The notes: generated from the sequence alone by a model not told the origin. Shown: positions 26,441 to 35,506, counted from the stretch's first letter. The stretch is DNA of 64,000 nt from Pararcticibacter amylolyticus (GCF_003130405.1 NZ_QEAS01000009.1:1-64000), one strand, 5' to 3'. Made by a program: numbers and translations.

Positions 26441-28017
26441 TGCAGCCAGCGTTTGTAGTTACTGTATCGCTGATAGTAATATTTCAGTTTAAGAATGTCG
26501 TCGGCACGGTATCCATATAGTTTTTTCTCCTGCGACCATTTATACAACTGTCTTTCAATATCCTGGAGGCGCTGTTCAACCTCCCTCAGCGTGACATTTT
26601 CAAGGCCTTGTTTAAAGTGTACATCAAACTTATCCATCGGATCATTCCGGTCGAGATCCATACTCAGGTACTCCTGGCAGGAGATATCGAATATCTTCCG
26701 GAGCCAGACAATTTTGTCTACCCGGTACTTTTCATTACCCGGCTGATCGAAAAAGGGAGATTCCAGATGAGGAGAGAAAGTGTCATGCAGTACAAAAGGT
26801 AAGATCTGCCGGATATCTTCCAGTTCCACCTGCTTATTGCCCCGGAAATAGGCCAACGCTTTGGAGAAGATCAGAAGAGTGGTGATTTTGCGCACGGAAA
26901 CACCATTCAGAGTTTGAGAGCCCAAATCTTTCACCTGGTCTTTTCCTGTCTCCTGCCGGAACAATGTTTTGAAATCCATCGCGGAAAGCTTCACAGTGTC
27001 CTTCGTCATATATTCGAGCCTGTCAGAAGCGGGCTCAAAGAACTCAAACTGCCGGCAGAAAAATTCAATCCGTTTACGCAACTCATCGGAAATCCGGATA
27101 GCCCTTAGCTCTTTATTGATCTGGTTTAATTCCTCCTCCGAAAAGATGATCTCCTCAGGGATCATTGACTCAGGCTTAAAATTAAGTTCTATCCGTTTAA
27201 GCAGGTCGTCAATGAAACGTGTATTGAAATGAAAAGCCCGGATAACAATATCAATCCTGTCTTTCAAGGCCTCGATTACCTGGTAAGTTCCTCCTCCCGC
27301 ATCATCATTTGCTGTAAGATACCATGCCGAAGGGGGACATTCAAAGATCTGGTCGAATATTTCAGCATAATTGTCGGAAAGAACTGTCAGTAAAGCCGAT
27401 TGAGTTCTTGTGGGAATACGGTTATATTCATCAATGATTTTCACATTCATGCCCAGCCATTTTCTCCAGGCGATACGGATGTCGGAGGTTTTTTCTGCCT
27501 TTACCATGTCCGCCGGCAGAGGATGCCCTAAAAGATCTGCTATTGTCATTTGCGGCTGACCATGCTGAATAGCACGCATTACATCAGTTTTTGTATATCC
27601 GGCCAGCAAACCCATCAATACACAGGTTGCTGTCTTTCCCCTTCCCGGACCACCTACTATGAGGCATTTGCCTCTTACTATTAAATTTAAAAGCGGAACC
27701 AGCACAAAGCTGGAATAACTTTGCCCTTTAGGTAAGCTTAGTTGTACCTTGCTATCTCCGAAGCTAAACTGCCTGGGGTCTCCTTCATCGTACTCTATAT
27801 CGTAAAAAGGACTGATAATGGCGGTATTGCTTATCCAAAAGTAAGCTTGCCGCAGCTTCTCATCCAGTACTGTTCCTGTGTGTTCCTCAGCATAGCCCTC
27901 CTCTCCGGAATATAGATCCTGAATATCGAAACGTTCCGGAGCCGGGGTTTCCTGCGGGTTCGTTGGAGCAGAGGGGACCTTTTGAAAGATCCCTAATGTT
28001 TTATTTAGAAAGTCCAT
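26428..28017 (-). CDS. MoxR-type AAA+ ATPase
   Basis: A 529-aa AAA+ ATPase of the MoxR branch and the first gene of the eight-gene run. Walker A GGPGRGKT (122-129), Walker B VKIIDEYNR (192-200, Asp196-Glu197), sensor 1 YLTANDD (Asn237) and an arginine in LKDRIDI (Arg254) are all present. An unusual N-terminal extension (about 1-95) and a long C-terminal helical part (about 380-529) make it larger than typical MoxR proteins of about 330 aa. The C-terminal segment is rich in charged helices (LREVEQRLQDIERQLYKWSQ). MoxR ATPases work with vWA proteins as chaperones or metal-insertion and activation machines, and a vWA partner lies two genes downstream. Confidence 0.9.
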   Translation of the reverse strand: MDFLNKTLGIFQKVPSAPTNPQETPAPERFDIQDLYSGEEGYAEEHTGTVLDEKLRQAYFWISNTAIISPFYDIEYDEGDPRQFSFGDSKVQLSLPKGQSYSSFVLVPLLNLIVRGKCLIVGGPGRGKTATCVLMGLLAGYTKTDVMRAIQHGQPQMTIADLLGHPLPADMVKAEKTSDIRIAWRKWLGMNVKIIDEYNRIPTRTQSALLTVLSDNYAEIFDQIFECPPSAWYLTANDDAGGGTYQVIEALKDRIDIVIRAFHFNTRFIDDLLKRIELNFKPESMIPEEIIFSEEELNQINKELRAIRISDELRKRIEFFCRQFEFFEPASDRLEYMTKDTVKLSAMDFKTLFRQETGKDQVKDLGSQTLNGVSVRKITTLLIFSKALAYFRGNKQVELEDIRQILPFVLHDTFSPHLESPFFDQPGNEKYRVDKIVWLRKIFDISCQEYLSMDLDRNDPMDKFDVHFKQGLENVTLREVEQRLQDIERQLYKWSQEKKLYGYRADDILKLKYYYQRYSNYKRWLQWKK

Positions 28018-28186
28018 ATCCGTGTTAAGATGTCATTTGCTCATGAAACGAATGACTATTGCAAACCTTTACTTAAGGGCTGCGATAAGTCACCAGTAGA
28101 GCCGGCAGGCAATTTAGTAATTTGATACTTAAATTGCTTATTTATCAGGATGCCCTTCAACATCATTTAAATTCTGCGACAAAGCG

Positions 28187-28194
28187 CAAATCTA
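28187..28194 (-). promoter_or_regulatory. Candidate -7 element for the MoxR/vWA-NAD operon
   Basis: On the minus strand, TAGATTTG matches TANNTTTG about 170 bases upstream of the ATPase start, in the only long gap of the run (28018-28254). A -33 element is not clear at the expected spacing. No other gene lies in this gap, so the whole eight-gene run probably depends on a promoter here. Confidence 0.4.
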
Positions 28195-28254
28195 TCTTTA
28201 CTCCGCAGGTTTTCTTTTGTAAACCTAACTCTAGTGATCAACAAATACGGGGGT

Positions 28255-29517
28255 CTAATGGCCCTCGTGTTCTTCACTGTTCTTTAATTTTGACAAGAGG
28301 TCGTAGGTTCCTTTCAAAACTATTGTTCCCTTGTAATCTCTGCCTGCGGGAAGATCCACCTGCACCAGCTCTCCGTCCGCGTTCCCGGTTGTCACCGCAA
28401 CCATCTCGAAGTAGAACATTTTTTCTTCTCCGGCAGAAGGCTCTGCTTTTTCAGCAGTTTCTTTATCGTCATCACCATCCCGGTGTGTTCCGTTTTCGTG
28501 TTCCGGAGCGTCCGTTGCTACAAAAATGTATTTCTTACCCTGAAAATCCGTTACTGCGCTTTGAGGCAGGGTTAATGCGCGGATTTCGCCAGTTTCAATG
28601 AATGCCTTCAGGTAAGTGTTTGGAATGAATGAGTTGCCTCCATCGGCAATAGCGTGTACAGTTATGGTCTTATCCGGTCTGATTTCACGTCCTGCCAGTT
28701 GAATCCTGGCATAGCGTTCAGTCGTCTCTCCAGCCAGTGTAAACCGAACGCGCTGTCCCGGTTTCACGAGTTCCGCATCCTTTTCAAAAACATTCAATTC
28801 AACATGGAGGTCGGATCCATCTACGATTTCAAACATCACATCGTTGGGATTGACAAACTTTCCTGCATTTACATTCACTTTCGTCACATAACCGGTTGCA
28901 GGAGAATAAATATTAATCCAGCTGCGAATACCGGAAGCGGTGAGCGACGAAGCCTGAATATTGATCAGTTTCAATCGCTGACGCAACGCACTTTCTCTGG
29001 CCTGAGCGATCTGGTATTGGGACTTTGCCTGCTGTAATGTCTTTTGGGAGTTCACATTCTGGCTAGCGAGGGTCTGTTGCCGCTGGTATTCTGCTTCTGT
29101 AAGAGACAGCTGGCTTTTGCTCTCCAGGTAATCCTGCTGAAGCTGCACATAATCCTGGTTCTCCAGAACAGCAATTACCTGTCCTTTTCTGACAGAGCTT
29201 CCCTGCAGCAAGGGGGTTGATTTTACAATCCCTCCCATTTGTGTGGTAATACTTATCAAGCCCTGAGGCGGCACGTCGATATAACCTGTCACTTTAAGCT
29301 GGCCGCTGATCGCTTTCATTTCAGCGGAGCCCAGCACAATACCGATTGATTGATACTGGGCCTTTGTAATTTCAGCGACATTTTCGTTCTCAGTATGATT
29401 TTCTTCTGCAGCTGTCTCCCCGGAGTCAGCAGTATTCCTGTTTCCGCAAGCCTGCAGGAAGAGCACTAAGATCAATACAGCTGCAAGTGTTAAACGTTCA
29501 TTAATTTTCTTCTTCAT
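28255..29517 (-). CDS. Heavy-metal efflux RND periplasmic adaptor (CzcB/CusB-like lipoprotein)
   Basis: The periplasmic membrane-fusion subunit of a tripartite metal exporter, 420 aa. A lipoprotein signal ends in FLQAC (Cys24). A lipoyl-like half motif (ITTQMGGIVKSTPLLQGSSV), an alpha-helical hairpin (about 125-195, rich in Q, S and A), the second lipoyl half (INIYSPATGYVTKVNVNAGK) and beta-barrel domains follow. Near residue 330-360 is an inserted acidic, His-containing stretch (EHENGTHRDGDDDKE), and the protein ends EEHEGH; both could bind metal. It lies 10 bases after the CzcA-TolC fusion gene and is the last gene of that operon. Confidence 0.9.
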   Translation of the reverse strand: MKKKINERLTLAAVLILVLFLQACGNRNTADSGETAAEENHTENENVAEITKAQYQSIGIVLGSAEMKAISGQLKVTGYIDVPPQGLISITTQMGGIVKSTPLLQGSSVRKGQVIAVLENQDYVQLQQDYLESKSQLSLTEAEYQRQQTLASQNVNSQKTLQQAKSQYQIAQARESALRQRLKLINIQASSLTASGIRSWINIYSPATGYVTKVNVNAGKFVNPNDVMFEIVDGSDLHVELNVFEKDAELVKPGQRVRFTLAGETTERYARIQLAGREIRPDKTITVHAIADGGNSFIPNTYLKAFIETGEIRALTLPQSAVTDFQGKKYIFVATDAPEHENGTHRDGDDDKETAEKAEPSAGEEKMFYFEMVAVTTGNADGELVQVDLPAGRDYKGTIVLKGTYDLLSKLKNSEEHEGH

Positions 29518-29527
29518 TGTGTTTTCA

Positions 29528-32500
29528 TTATATACCAGCCAGATACTTGATCCGGTAAACTGATTGATTGTATTGATTGACAGCCTGTAAATAACCGAAA
29601 CGGATCTCTGAGGAGGTCCTCAGGGCCTGCAGATACTCTACATAGCCAATCTCTCCGTTCATGAAAGCGACCTGGGCCTGTTTCAATATCAGGGAAGCGT
29701 TCGGCAGAGCATTCTTTTCATAATAGCTGATGCTTTGCGAATTTTTCAATACTTCCTGATATGCCTGTGAATATTCGCCCTGCAGATTGGTTTGCATCAA
29801 TCCGAGCTGACTCCTGGCAATATCCCTCTCAATATTTGCTGCCCGGATCCTGGATGCAAATGGCTTGAAAAATAATGGGATAGCAATGCCTGCCTGTACT
29901 CCCTGAAACCGCTTGCCTGCTCCGAAATAAACTTCCTGGCCATCGATACTTTGAGTACCTATAATAGATTGATTGAAATACCCCACGCTGAAGTCGGGTG
30001 CAGCAAGCGAACGTTCGAGCCGCATGGCATTATCTGCAATCTTCACCAATTCCTGTTGCTGAACAAGCAGAGGATTACTCAAAACAACGCTGTCCGTTAG
30101 TACCTGTACATCCCTTTCAGCTTTAAACTCCCCACCGGCCGGGAGGATGTCTTCTGTTGTGTTCAGCAATCTCCGAAGCTCTGCCTGCCACGAGCGTATA
30201 TCAGCCTGGTTCTTGACGAGTTGGTTTCCGATTTCATTGCGCTGTGTTTCAGCAGTTGTAGCCTCCAGCAGATTAGACTCGCCTGTTTGATAGCGGAGCC
30301 TGGCAGCTTTCTGAAAGCTCGCATAAATTGAGTCCTGCTGCTGATAGAACGAGAGGAGAGCACGATAGTAAGACAGTTGAGTATACGCCTGACGTACCTG
30401 GTACGTTAGCTCATTCCGGCTTACTGCTAATCCGGCTTTAGCCTCTGCAACTTCTGCTTCAGCTAGTTTGCTCCTGCTGCTGAATACTCCCGGATAGGGA
30501 ATGGATTGTGATATCGTGATGCTATTATCCCGCTTGCGGCTGTTAAACTGGCCGTACTGGAGGTCTACATTCGTCTTGCCTAAATCCATCGCTGTTCCTT
30601 TAAGTACCTGGCGGCGATTGATCTCCAGCGTAGAAGACCGGATTGTCTGGTTGTTCTGTAAAGCGCGCTCCACAGCCTGTTCCATCGTCAGGGTTCTGCC
30701 CGCCTCCTGTGCTTTGATTTGAGCAGGGGACAACAAAAGGACAGCAATAATAAGCGTGGCAATTGTACCTCCCGCTTTTCCCCCCTTCCAGCCTTCGAAG
30801 TAGGTGTAAAGAACCGGCAATACAATGAGTGTAAGAATGGTGGAAGTGATCAGTCCCCCGATGACTACTGTAGCAAGCGGCCTTTGAACTTCAGCACCTG
30901 CCGCCGTTGAAATTGCCATCGGCAAAAAGCCCAGGGAAGCCACCATGGCAGTCATCAGCACAGGCCGTAACCGCACCTCTGTTCCTTTCAGTACGATTTC
31001 CCGGATGGAATATTTGCCCTCTTTCTTCAGGCGGTTAAATTCGGTGATCAGCACAATTCCGTTTAACACCGCTACGCCGAACAAGGCGATAAATCCAACG
31101 CCCGCCGAAATGCTGAAAGGCATTCCCCGTAAAAGGAGCGCGAAAACACCTCCGATAGCCGCCATTGGAATTGCGGTGAAAATCAACAGTGACTGTTTAA
31201 CCGACCCGAAGGTAAAGTAAAGCAGCGTCAGGATCAGCGCCAGGGCAACCGGCACCGCCATTGATAGCCTCGAAGTTGCCGCTTTCAGGTTCTCAAACTG
31301 GCCCCCGTAGGTTACATAGTAGCCGGCAGGTAGTTTGATCTGGTTATTAATTTTGCCCTGGATCTCGTCTACAACACTCTGAATATCCCTGTCTCGAACG
31401 TTTAGCCCTACAATAATCCTGCGTTTGGTGTCTTCACGCTGGATCTGGTTCGGTCCAAGCTTAAAACTGACCTCAGCCAACTGCTCGAGGGGAACCTGCA
31501 CTCCCGAGGGGGAGGATATAAAAATATTCTTAACATCATCTATGCTGCGGCGATTTTGCTGAGAAAGACGAACCACCATGTCATAACGCTGCTCTCCTTC
31601 ATATACCAATCCTGCTGACTGACCGGCGAAAGCTGCGTTAACTGCCTGGTTCACACTTTCCACGCTCAGGCCATACTGCGCGATCTGGTCGCGGTTGATA
31701 TGTACCACGATCTGAGGAAGGCCTTCAGCCTGCTCCAGGTATAGATCTTTCGCTCCCTGCACGCCAGATACGATCTTTCCCACCTTCTGTGACAGCTCTG
31801 TAAGTTTTTCCAGATCGTCTCCGAATATTTTAATCCCAATATCCTGCCTGACACCCGAAATGAGTTCATTGGAACGCAGCTGGATGGGCTGTGAAAAACC
31901 AAAACTTACACCGGGTACCTGCTTCAGGGCTACGCTCATTTTTTCCGCAAGTTCTTCTCTGGAGCTTGCAGATGTCCATTCACTTTTATCCTTCAAAAGA
32001 ATGGTAAGGTCGCAGGCCTCCATAGGCATAGGGTCGGTAGGGATTTCAGCGGCTCCTATCTTACCTACAACTTCTTTTACTTCTGGAAATTGTTTTACCA
32101 GAATCACCGAAGCCTGATTAACCTTGTCTACAGTTTGCGACAGTGAACTGCCGGTAAGAAGACGTGTTTCAACGGCAAAATCTCCTTCCTCCAGCGTAGG
32201 AATAAACTCGCCTCCCATGCGGGTGAAGACGAAGAGACTTACAACAAGCAGAACCAGGGCAGATACAGTTACCAGCGCCCTTTTTTTAAGAGCAGTGGTA
32301 ATAAACGGATAATACTTCCGGTGCAGAAAGCTCATCATCCGGTCAGAGAAGTTCTTTTTATGCTCTGTATTCTTACTTAGAACAATAGAAGAAATCATTG
32401 GCACATAGGTCATAGAAAGCAGAAATGCACCCAGGATAGCAAACGAAACTGTTTGCGCCATTGGGCCGAACATCTTTCCCTCAATCCCCACAAGGGCCAG

Positions 32501-33895
32501 GATGGGCAGATACACGATCAGGATAATGATTTCCCCAAATGCTGCGGCAGACCGGATCTTGACGGCAGATTCATAAACCTCTTCATCCATCTCCTTCTGT
32601 GTCAGCCTGCCACCATTTCTCAATCCAAGATGGTGCATGGAGGCTTCTACAATGATCACGGCACCATCGACTATCAAACCAAAGTCTATCGCCCCCAGGC
32701 TCATCAGATTACCGGAGACGCCAAACACATTCATCATCCCGATAGCAAATAACATCGCCAGCGGAATGACAGATGCCACCACCAGGCCAGCCCGCAGATT
32801 GCCCAGGAAAAGTACCAGTACGAAAATTACGATCAGTGCACCTTCGATCAGATTTTTAGCGACGGTTCCGATGGCACGATCGACCAGTGCACTTCTGTCG
32901 AGAAAAGCCTCTACCGTGACTCCCTCAGGCAATGTCTTGCTTATCCGTGAGATCCGGGACTTGACTTCCTTCACTACCTGGTTGGCATTAGCTCCCTTGA
33001 GCATCATCACGATGCCCCCTACTGCTTCACCATCACTCTCCCTGGTGGCCCTTGTCAGCGCTCCATACCGGATAGAGCTGCCGATGGTGACAACAGCAAC
33101 ATCCCGGATCAGTACCGGAGTGCCGGCAGCACCGGTTTTAATAACGATCTTACCGATATCATCTAAATTTCCAACCAGCCCTTCGGTACGGATAAAATAA
33201 GCATTTGGCTTTTTATCGATATAAGCACCACCTGCATTGCGGTTGTTGCTTTGGAGTGCGTTGAATACATCGGTAATACTAAGGTCGTAGCTGCGCAATT
33301 TATCGGGATCGAGGCTGATCTCATATTGCTTCAAAAGTCCGCCGAAACTGTTTACCTCGGCAACACCGCGGGTACCCAGCAACTGCCTTCTTACAATCCA
33401 GTCCTGTATACTCCGTAGTTCACGTGCGCCATATTTTTCCTCATAACCGGGTTTTGCGTGTACTACATACTGGTAGATTTCACCCAGCCCTGTCGATATC
33501 GGAGATATCTCAGGATTGCCCAGATCTTCCGGAATATTGTTTTTAGCCTCCGCAAGCTTCTCATTCACCTGCTGCCGGGCCCAGTAAATATCTGCGTTAT
33601 CTTCGAAAACGATCGTGACAACAGAAAGTCCGAACCTGGATATAGAACGAACCTGTTCGATTTTCGGAATGGTGGACATCACCTGTTCGACAGGGAATGA
33701 AATGAGCCGCTCCACTTCCTGGGCGGCGAGAGACGGAGATAATGTAATTACCTGTACCTGATTGTTGGTAATATCAGGGACTGCGTCTATCGGCAGTTTT
33801 CGCAGGGAGTAAATCCCCCATACGATCAGGCCAACAGTAAACAGGCCGATAATCAACTTGTTATCTATGGAAAATTTAATGATTTTATTTAGCAT
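29528..33895 (-). CDS. CzcA-family heavy-metal RND transporter fused to a TolC-like outer-membrane domain
   Basis: A 1455-aa fusion. Residues about 1-1032 form a complete RND pump: N-terminal helix with the DAVPDITNNQVQV motif, PISTGLGEIYQYV, a transmembrane helix 4 with LIVDGAVIIVEA, and EFIPTLEEGDFAVETRLLTG as in CzcA. The CusA-type methionine at the EEGD site is absent, which favours divalent cations such as Co, Zn or Cd. After a hydrophobic linker resembling a signal peptide (about 1038-1056, ending QIKAQ), residues about 1060-1455 are an outer-membrane-factor domain (LTMEQAVERALQNNQTIRSS, long coiled helices). Only the adaptor is separate. Similar fusions are annotated in other Bacteroidota, as far as I recall. 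Confidence 0.92.
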   Translation of the reverse strand: MLNKIIKFSIDNKLIIGLFTVGLIVWGIYSLRKLPIDAVPDITNNQVQVITLSPSLAAQEVERLISFPVEQVMSTIPKIEQVRSISRFGLSVVTIVFEDNADIYWARQQVNEKLAEAKNNIPEDLGNPEISPISTGLGEIYQYVVHAKPGYEEKYGARELRSIQDWIVRRQLLGTRGVAEVNSFGGLLKQYEISLDPDKLRSYDLSITDVFNALQSNNRNAGGAYIDKKPNAYFIRTEGLVGNLDDIGKIVIKTGAAGTPVLIRDVAVVTIGSSIRYGALTRATRESDGEAVGGIVMMLKGANANQVVKEVKSRISRISKTLPEGVTVEAFLDRSALVDRAIGTVAKNLIEGALIVIFVLVLFLGNLRAGLVVASVIPLAMLFAIGMMNVFGVSGNLMSLGAIDFGLIVDGAVIIVEASMHHLGLRNGGRLTQKEMDEEVYESAVKIRSAAAFGEIIILIVYLPILALVGIEGKMFGPMAQTVSFAILGAFLLSMTYVPMISSIVLSKNTEHKKNFSDRMMSFLHRKYYPFITTALKKRALVTVSALVLLVVSLFVFTRMGGEFIPTLEEGDFAVETRLLTGSSLSQTVDKVNQASVILVKQFPEVKEVVGKIGAAEIPTDPMPMEACDLTILLKDKSEWTSASSREELAEKMSVALKQVPGVSFGFSQPIQLRSNELISGVRQDIGIKIFGDDLEKLTELSQKVGKIVSGVQGAKDLYLEQAEGLPQIVVHINRDQIAQYGLSVESVNQAVNAAFAGQSAGLVYEGEQRYDMVVRLSQQNRRSIDDVKNIFISSPSGVQVPLEQLAEVSFKLGPNQIQREDTKRRIIVGLNVRDRDIQSVVDEIQGKINNQIKLPAGYYVTYGGQFENLKAATSRLSMAVPVALALILTLLYFTFGSVKQSLLIFTAIPMAAIGGVFALLLRGMPFSISAGVGFIALFGVAVLNGIVLITEFNRLKKEGKYSIREIVLKGTEVRLRPVLMTAMVASLGFLPMAISTAAGAEVQRPLATVVIGGLITSTILTLIVLPVLYTYFEGWKGGKAGGTIATLIIAVLLLSPAQIKAQEAGRTLTMEQAVERALQNNQTIRSSTLEINRRQVLKGTAMDLGKTNVDLQYGQFNSRKRDNSITISQSIPYPGVFSSRSKLAEAEVAEAKAGLAVSRNELTYQVRQAYTQLSYYRALLSFYQQQDSIYASFQKAARLRYQTGESNLLEATTAETQRNEIGNQLVKNQADIRSWQAELRRLLNTTEDILPAGGEFKAERDVQVLTDSVVLSNPLLVQQQELVKIADNAMRLERSLAAPDFSVGYFNQSIIGTQSIDGQEVYFGAGKRFQGVQAGIAIPLFFKPFASRIRAANIERDIARSQLGLMQTNLQGEYSQAYQEVLKNSQSISYYEKNALPNASLILKQAQVAFMNGEIGYVEYLQALRTSSEIRFGYLQAVNQYNQSVYRIKYLAGI

Positions 33896-33901
33896 ATTGC
33901 T

Positions 33902-34111
33902 TTACTTGAAATGTGGAATTGGATGCTGAAGCACTCCAAAAACAGCTGCTACAATCAGTATACTCAGGACTACTACATCAACCTTGTCATTAACCCGTCC
34001 GGAATGACCGGAGTCACAGGTCTCCTGGAGTAGATACTGGTTTTGCTGAACGCATGATACATGTGCTTTACGGGACGTCCTTTTTGGGAGAACATACCCC
34101 AAAAGCATCAA
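33902..34111 (-). CDS. Possible small membrane-anchored peptide upstream of the RND pump
   Basis: A doubtful 69-aa frame. The N-terminal 40 residues look unstructured and basic, with three cysteines. The C-terminal 25 residues contain a plausible membrane helix (VDVVVLSILIVAAVFGVLQH). It ends 6 bases before the pump start and follows the Cys-rich protein gene by 49 bases, so it would fit the operon. The composition of its first half is not convincing, and it may be chance. Confidence 0.3.
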   Translation of the reverse strand: MMLLGYVLPKRTSRKAHVSCVQQNQYLLQETCDSGHSGRVNDKVDVVVLSILIVAAVFGVLQHPIPHFK

Positions 34112-34160
34112 TGAATTAGAAGGGAAATAGCATCGCCAGACGGGCTGACACTATTAAAGA

Positions 34161-34490
34161 TCAGGCCTTAAGCTTAGGCGGCTGCCAGATCGAAATGGAA
34201 ATTCCGAGATATTCGGATGAGATATACTTCTTGTATACACGGGGAAAATTTGCCAGTTTGACTACCAGACCTGCCGGTGGATACATGATTACCGGTGTTG
34301 CACAGCAATGGCATTGGCAAAACGGGCTGCATTGGTCTGCCGCCTTGTGTGGCTCGTCTTCTGAGTGCGACGCCTCCGAAGCAGATATATGGGAATAAGA
34401 CGCTGACGGAGCTTTGTCTCCACATGGTATTACTACCTGGATAAAAACAATAAGACTACAAATCAGCGAAATTATTCTCATTTTTTGCAA
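34161..34490 (-). CDS. Small exported Cys/His-rich protein (DUF6660-like), first gene of metal-efflux operon
   Basis: A 109-aa protein with a hydrophobic export signal (about 4-22) and a cysteine cluster, DQCSPFCQCHCC, preceded by a His-rich and acidic stretch (SYSHISASEASHSEDEPHK). I associate this pattern with the DUF6660 family, which often opens metal-efflux operons in Bacteroidota; that is from memory. The cluster could bind soft metal ions in the periplasm and act as a sensor, scavenger or delivery protein for the pump encoded downstream. Its start could also be the Met at codon 4. A good candidate promoter lies 60 bases upstream. Confidence 0.75.
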   Translation of the reverse strand: MQKMRIISLICSLIVFIQVVIPCGDKAPSASYSHISASEASHSEDEPHKAADQCSPFCQCHCCATPVIMYPPAGLVVKLANFPRVYKKYISSEYLGISISIWQPPKLKA

Positions 34491-34552
34491 TTATACAATA
34501 ATCCACTTATTATTCAATGAGCCCAGTCTGGTTTTAAGCTAAACAGATAAGA

Positions 34553-34583
34553 CAAAGTTATCATCTGGTAGTGTGCAACTCAA
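34553..34583 (-). promoter_or_regulatory. Candidate promoter of the metal-efflux operon
   Basis: On the minus strand, TTG (34581-34583) lies 20 bases before TAACTTTG (34553-34560), an exact TANNTTTG match. The start codon of the Cys-rich protein follows about 60 bases later. I see no obvious metal-regulator palindrome next to it. Confidence 0.55.
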
Positions 34584-34795
34584 TTGCAAAGTATATGTAA
34601 TCGAATCAGTCAGTTTCTAACTTCCTATCTCTGTCTATTACAGGGTTCCTGACTCCCACTCTTATTCTTGCCGTATTCCCTTCTATTGATTTTACATACC
34701 CGAATGGATAGCTTGTATCAAAGGAGTTATAGCAGGTAATAGAACAAAGACGTTGTGAGCGATTATTCTGTTTCTCTTCAGGAATGAATTAATAC

Positions 34796-34803
34796 TATAT
34801 TTG
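34796..34803 (+). promoter_or_regulatory. Candidate -7 element of the LURP-one-like gene
   Basis: TATATTTG matches TANNTTTG exactly, 17 bases before the ATG. A weak -33 candidate (TTTC, 34771-34774) is 21 bases upstream. The following GGCGCAAA is nearly the same as the sequence after the candidate -7 box at 414-421. Confidence 0.5.
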
Positions 34804-34820
34804 GCGCAAAAAAACAGAGA

Positions 34821-35468
34821 ATGACTGAAGAAAACCAAATCTTACATCAGCAAAATACTTCCCGTATTGAACTAACAAAGCTTGAATTCCCTATCTCCTT
34901 TCAGTTCAGGATAGGAACCTTTGCCAATGATTTTATTGCAAAGGATGCTTCCGGCCGGACAATCGCTTATGTGCGGCAGAAGATGTTCAAACTCAAAGAA
35001 GCCATCATGATCTATTCCGATGAGAGCAAGACGGAGCTGCTTTATCAGATCAAAGCGGATCGCTGGATAGATTTCAATGCGAACTATGCCTTTTCTGATA
35101 GCAAAGGTGCAATGATCGGCAGCGTAGGCCGTAAGGGGATGAAATCCATCTGGAAGGCGAGCTACCAGATCTTCGACTCAGGAAAAAATCTTGATTTTAA
35201 TATCCGTGAAGAAAACCCCTGGGCGAAAGTTTTCGATTCCCTGCTGTCCGAAGTTCCCCTGGTCGGGTTGTTTACCGGTTACTTGTTTCATCCCAGATAT
35301 GCCGTTACAAATGCTCATGGAGCAGCTATTGCGTGCTTATCAAAAGAATCATCATTCTTCGGAAGAAAATTCAGAGTGGACAAACTGGCTGACATAGATT
35401 CGCGCGACGGCGAGCGCATCCTGCTTGGATTGATGATGATGATCTTACTGGAGCGGCGGAGAGGATAA
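34821..35468 (+). CDS. LURP-one / phospholipid scramblase-related protein
   Basis: A 215-aa protein that appears to belong to the tubby-like LURP-one-related (scramblase-related) fold. It shows repeated short strand-turn units: FRIGTFANDFIAKDASGRTI, MIYSDESKTELLYQIKADRW and YQIFDSGKNLDFNIREE. They end in a hydrophobic helix (LLGLMMMILLERRR) like the buried C-terminal helix of that family. There is no signal peptide. Bacterial members are poorly characterised, so a lipid- or membrane-associated role is only suggested. It stands alone on the plus strand and converges with an AraC regulator. Confidence 0.7.
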   Translation: MTEENQILHQQNTSRIELTKLEFPISFQFRIGTFANDFIAKDASGRTIAYVRQKMFKLKEAIMIYSDESKTELLYQIKADRWIDFNANYAFSDSKGAMIGSVGRKGMKSIWKASYQIFDSGKNLDFNIREENPWAKVFDSLLSEVPLVGLFTGYLFHPRYAVTNAHGAAIACLSKESSFFGRKFRVDKLADIDSRDGERILLGLMMMILLERRRG

Positions 35469-35506
35469 AATTTCATTAAGCAATAGATCACCAAAGGGAA
35501 ACTCAG

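Noticed and set aside
28122-28601. 159-codon plus-strand frame overlapping the adaptor gene and operon leader
   Set aside because: It is mostly antisense to the adaptor and rich in Arg, Pro and Ser without domain character.
32637-33200. 187-codon plus-strand frame within the RND pump gene
   Set aside because: It is antisense to strongly conserved pump sequence.
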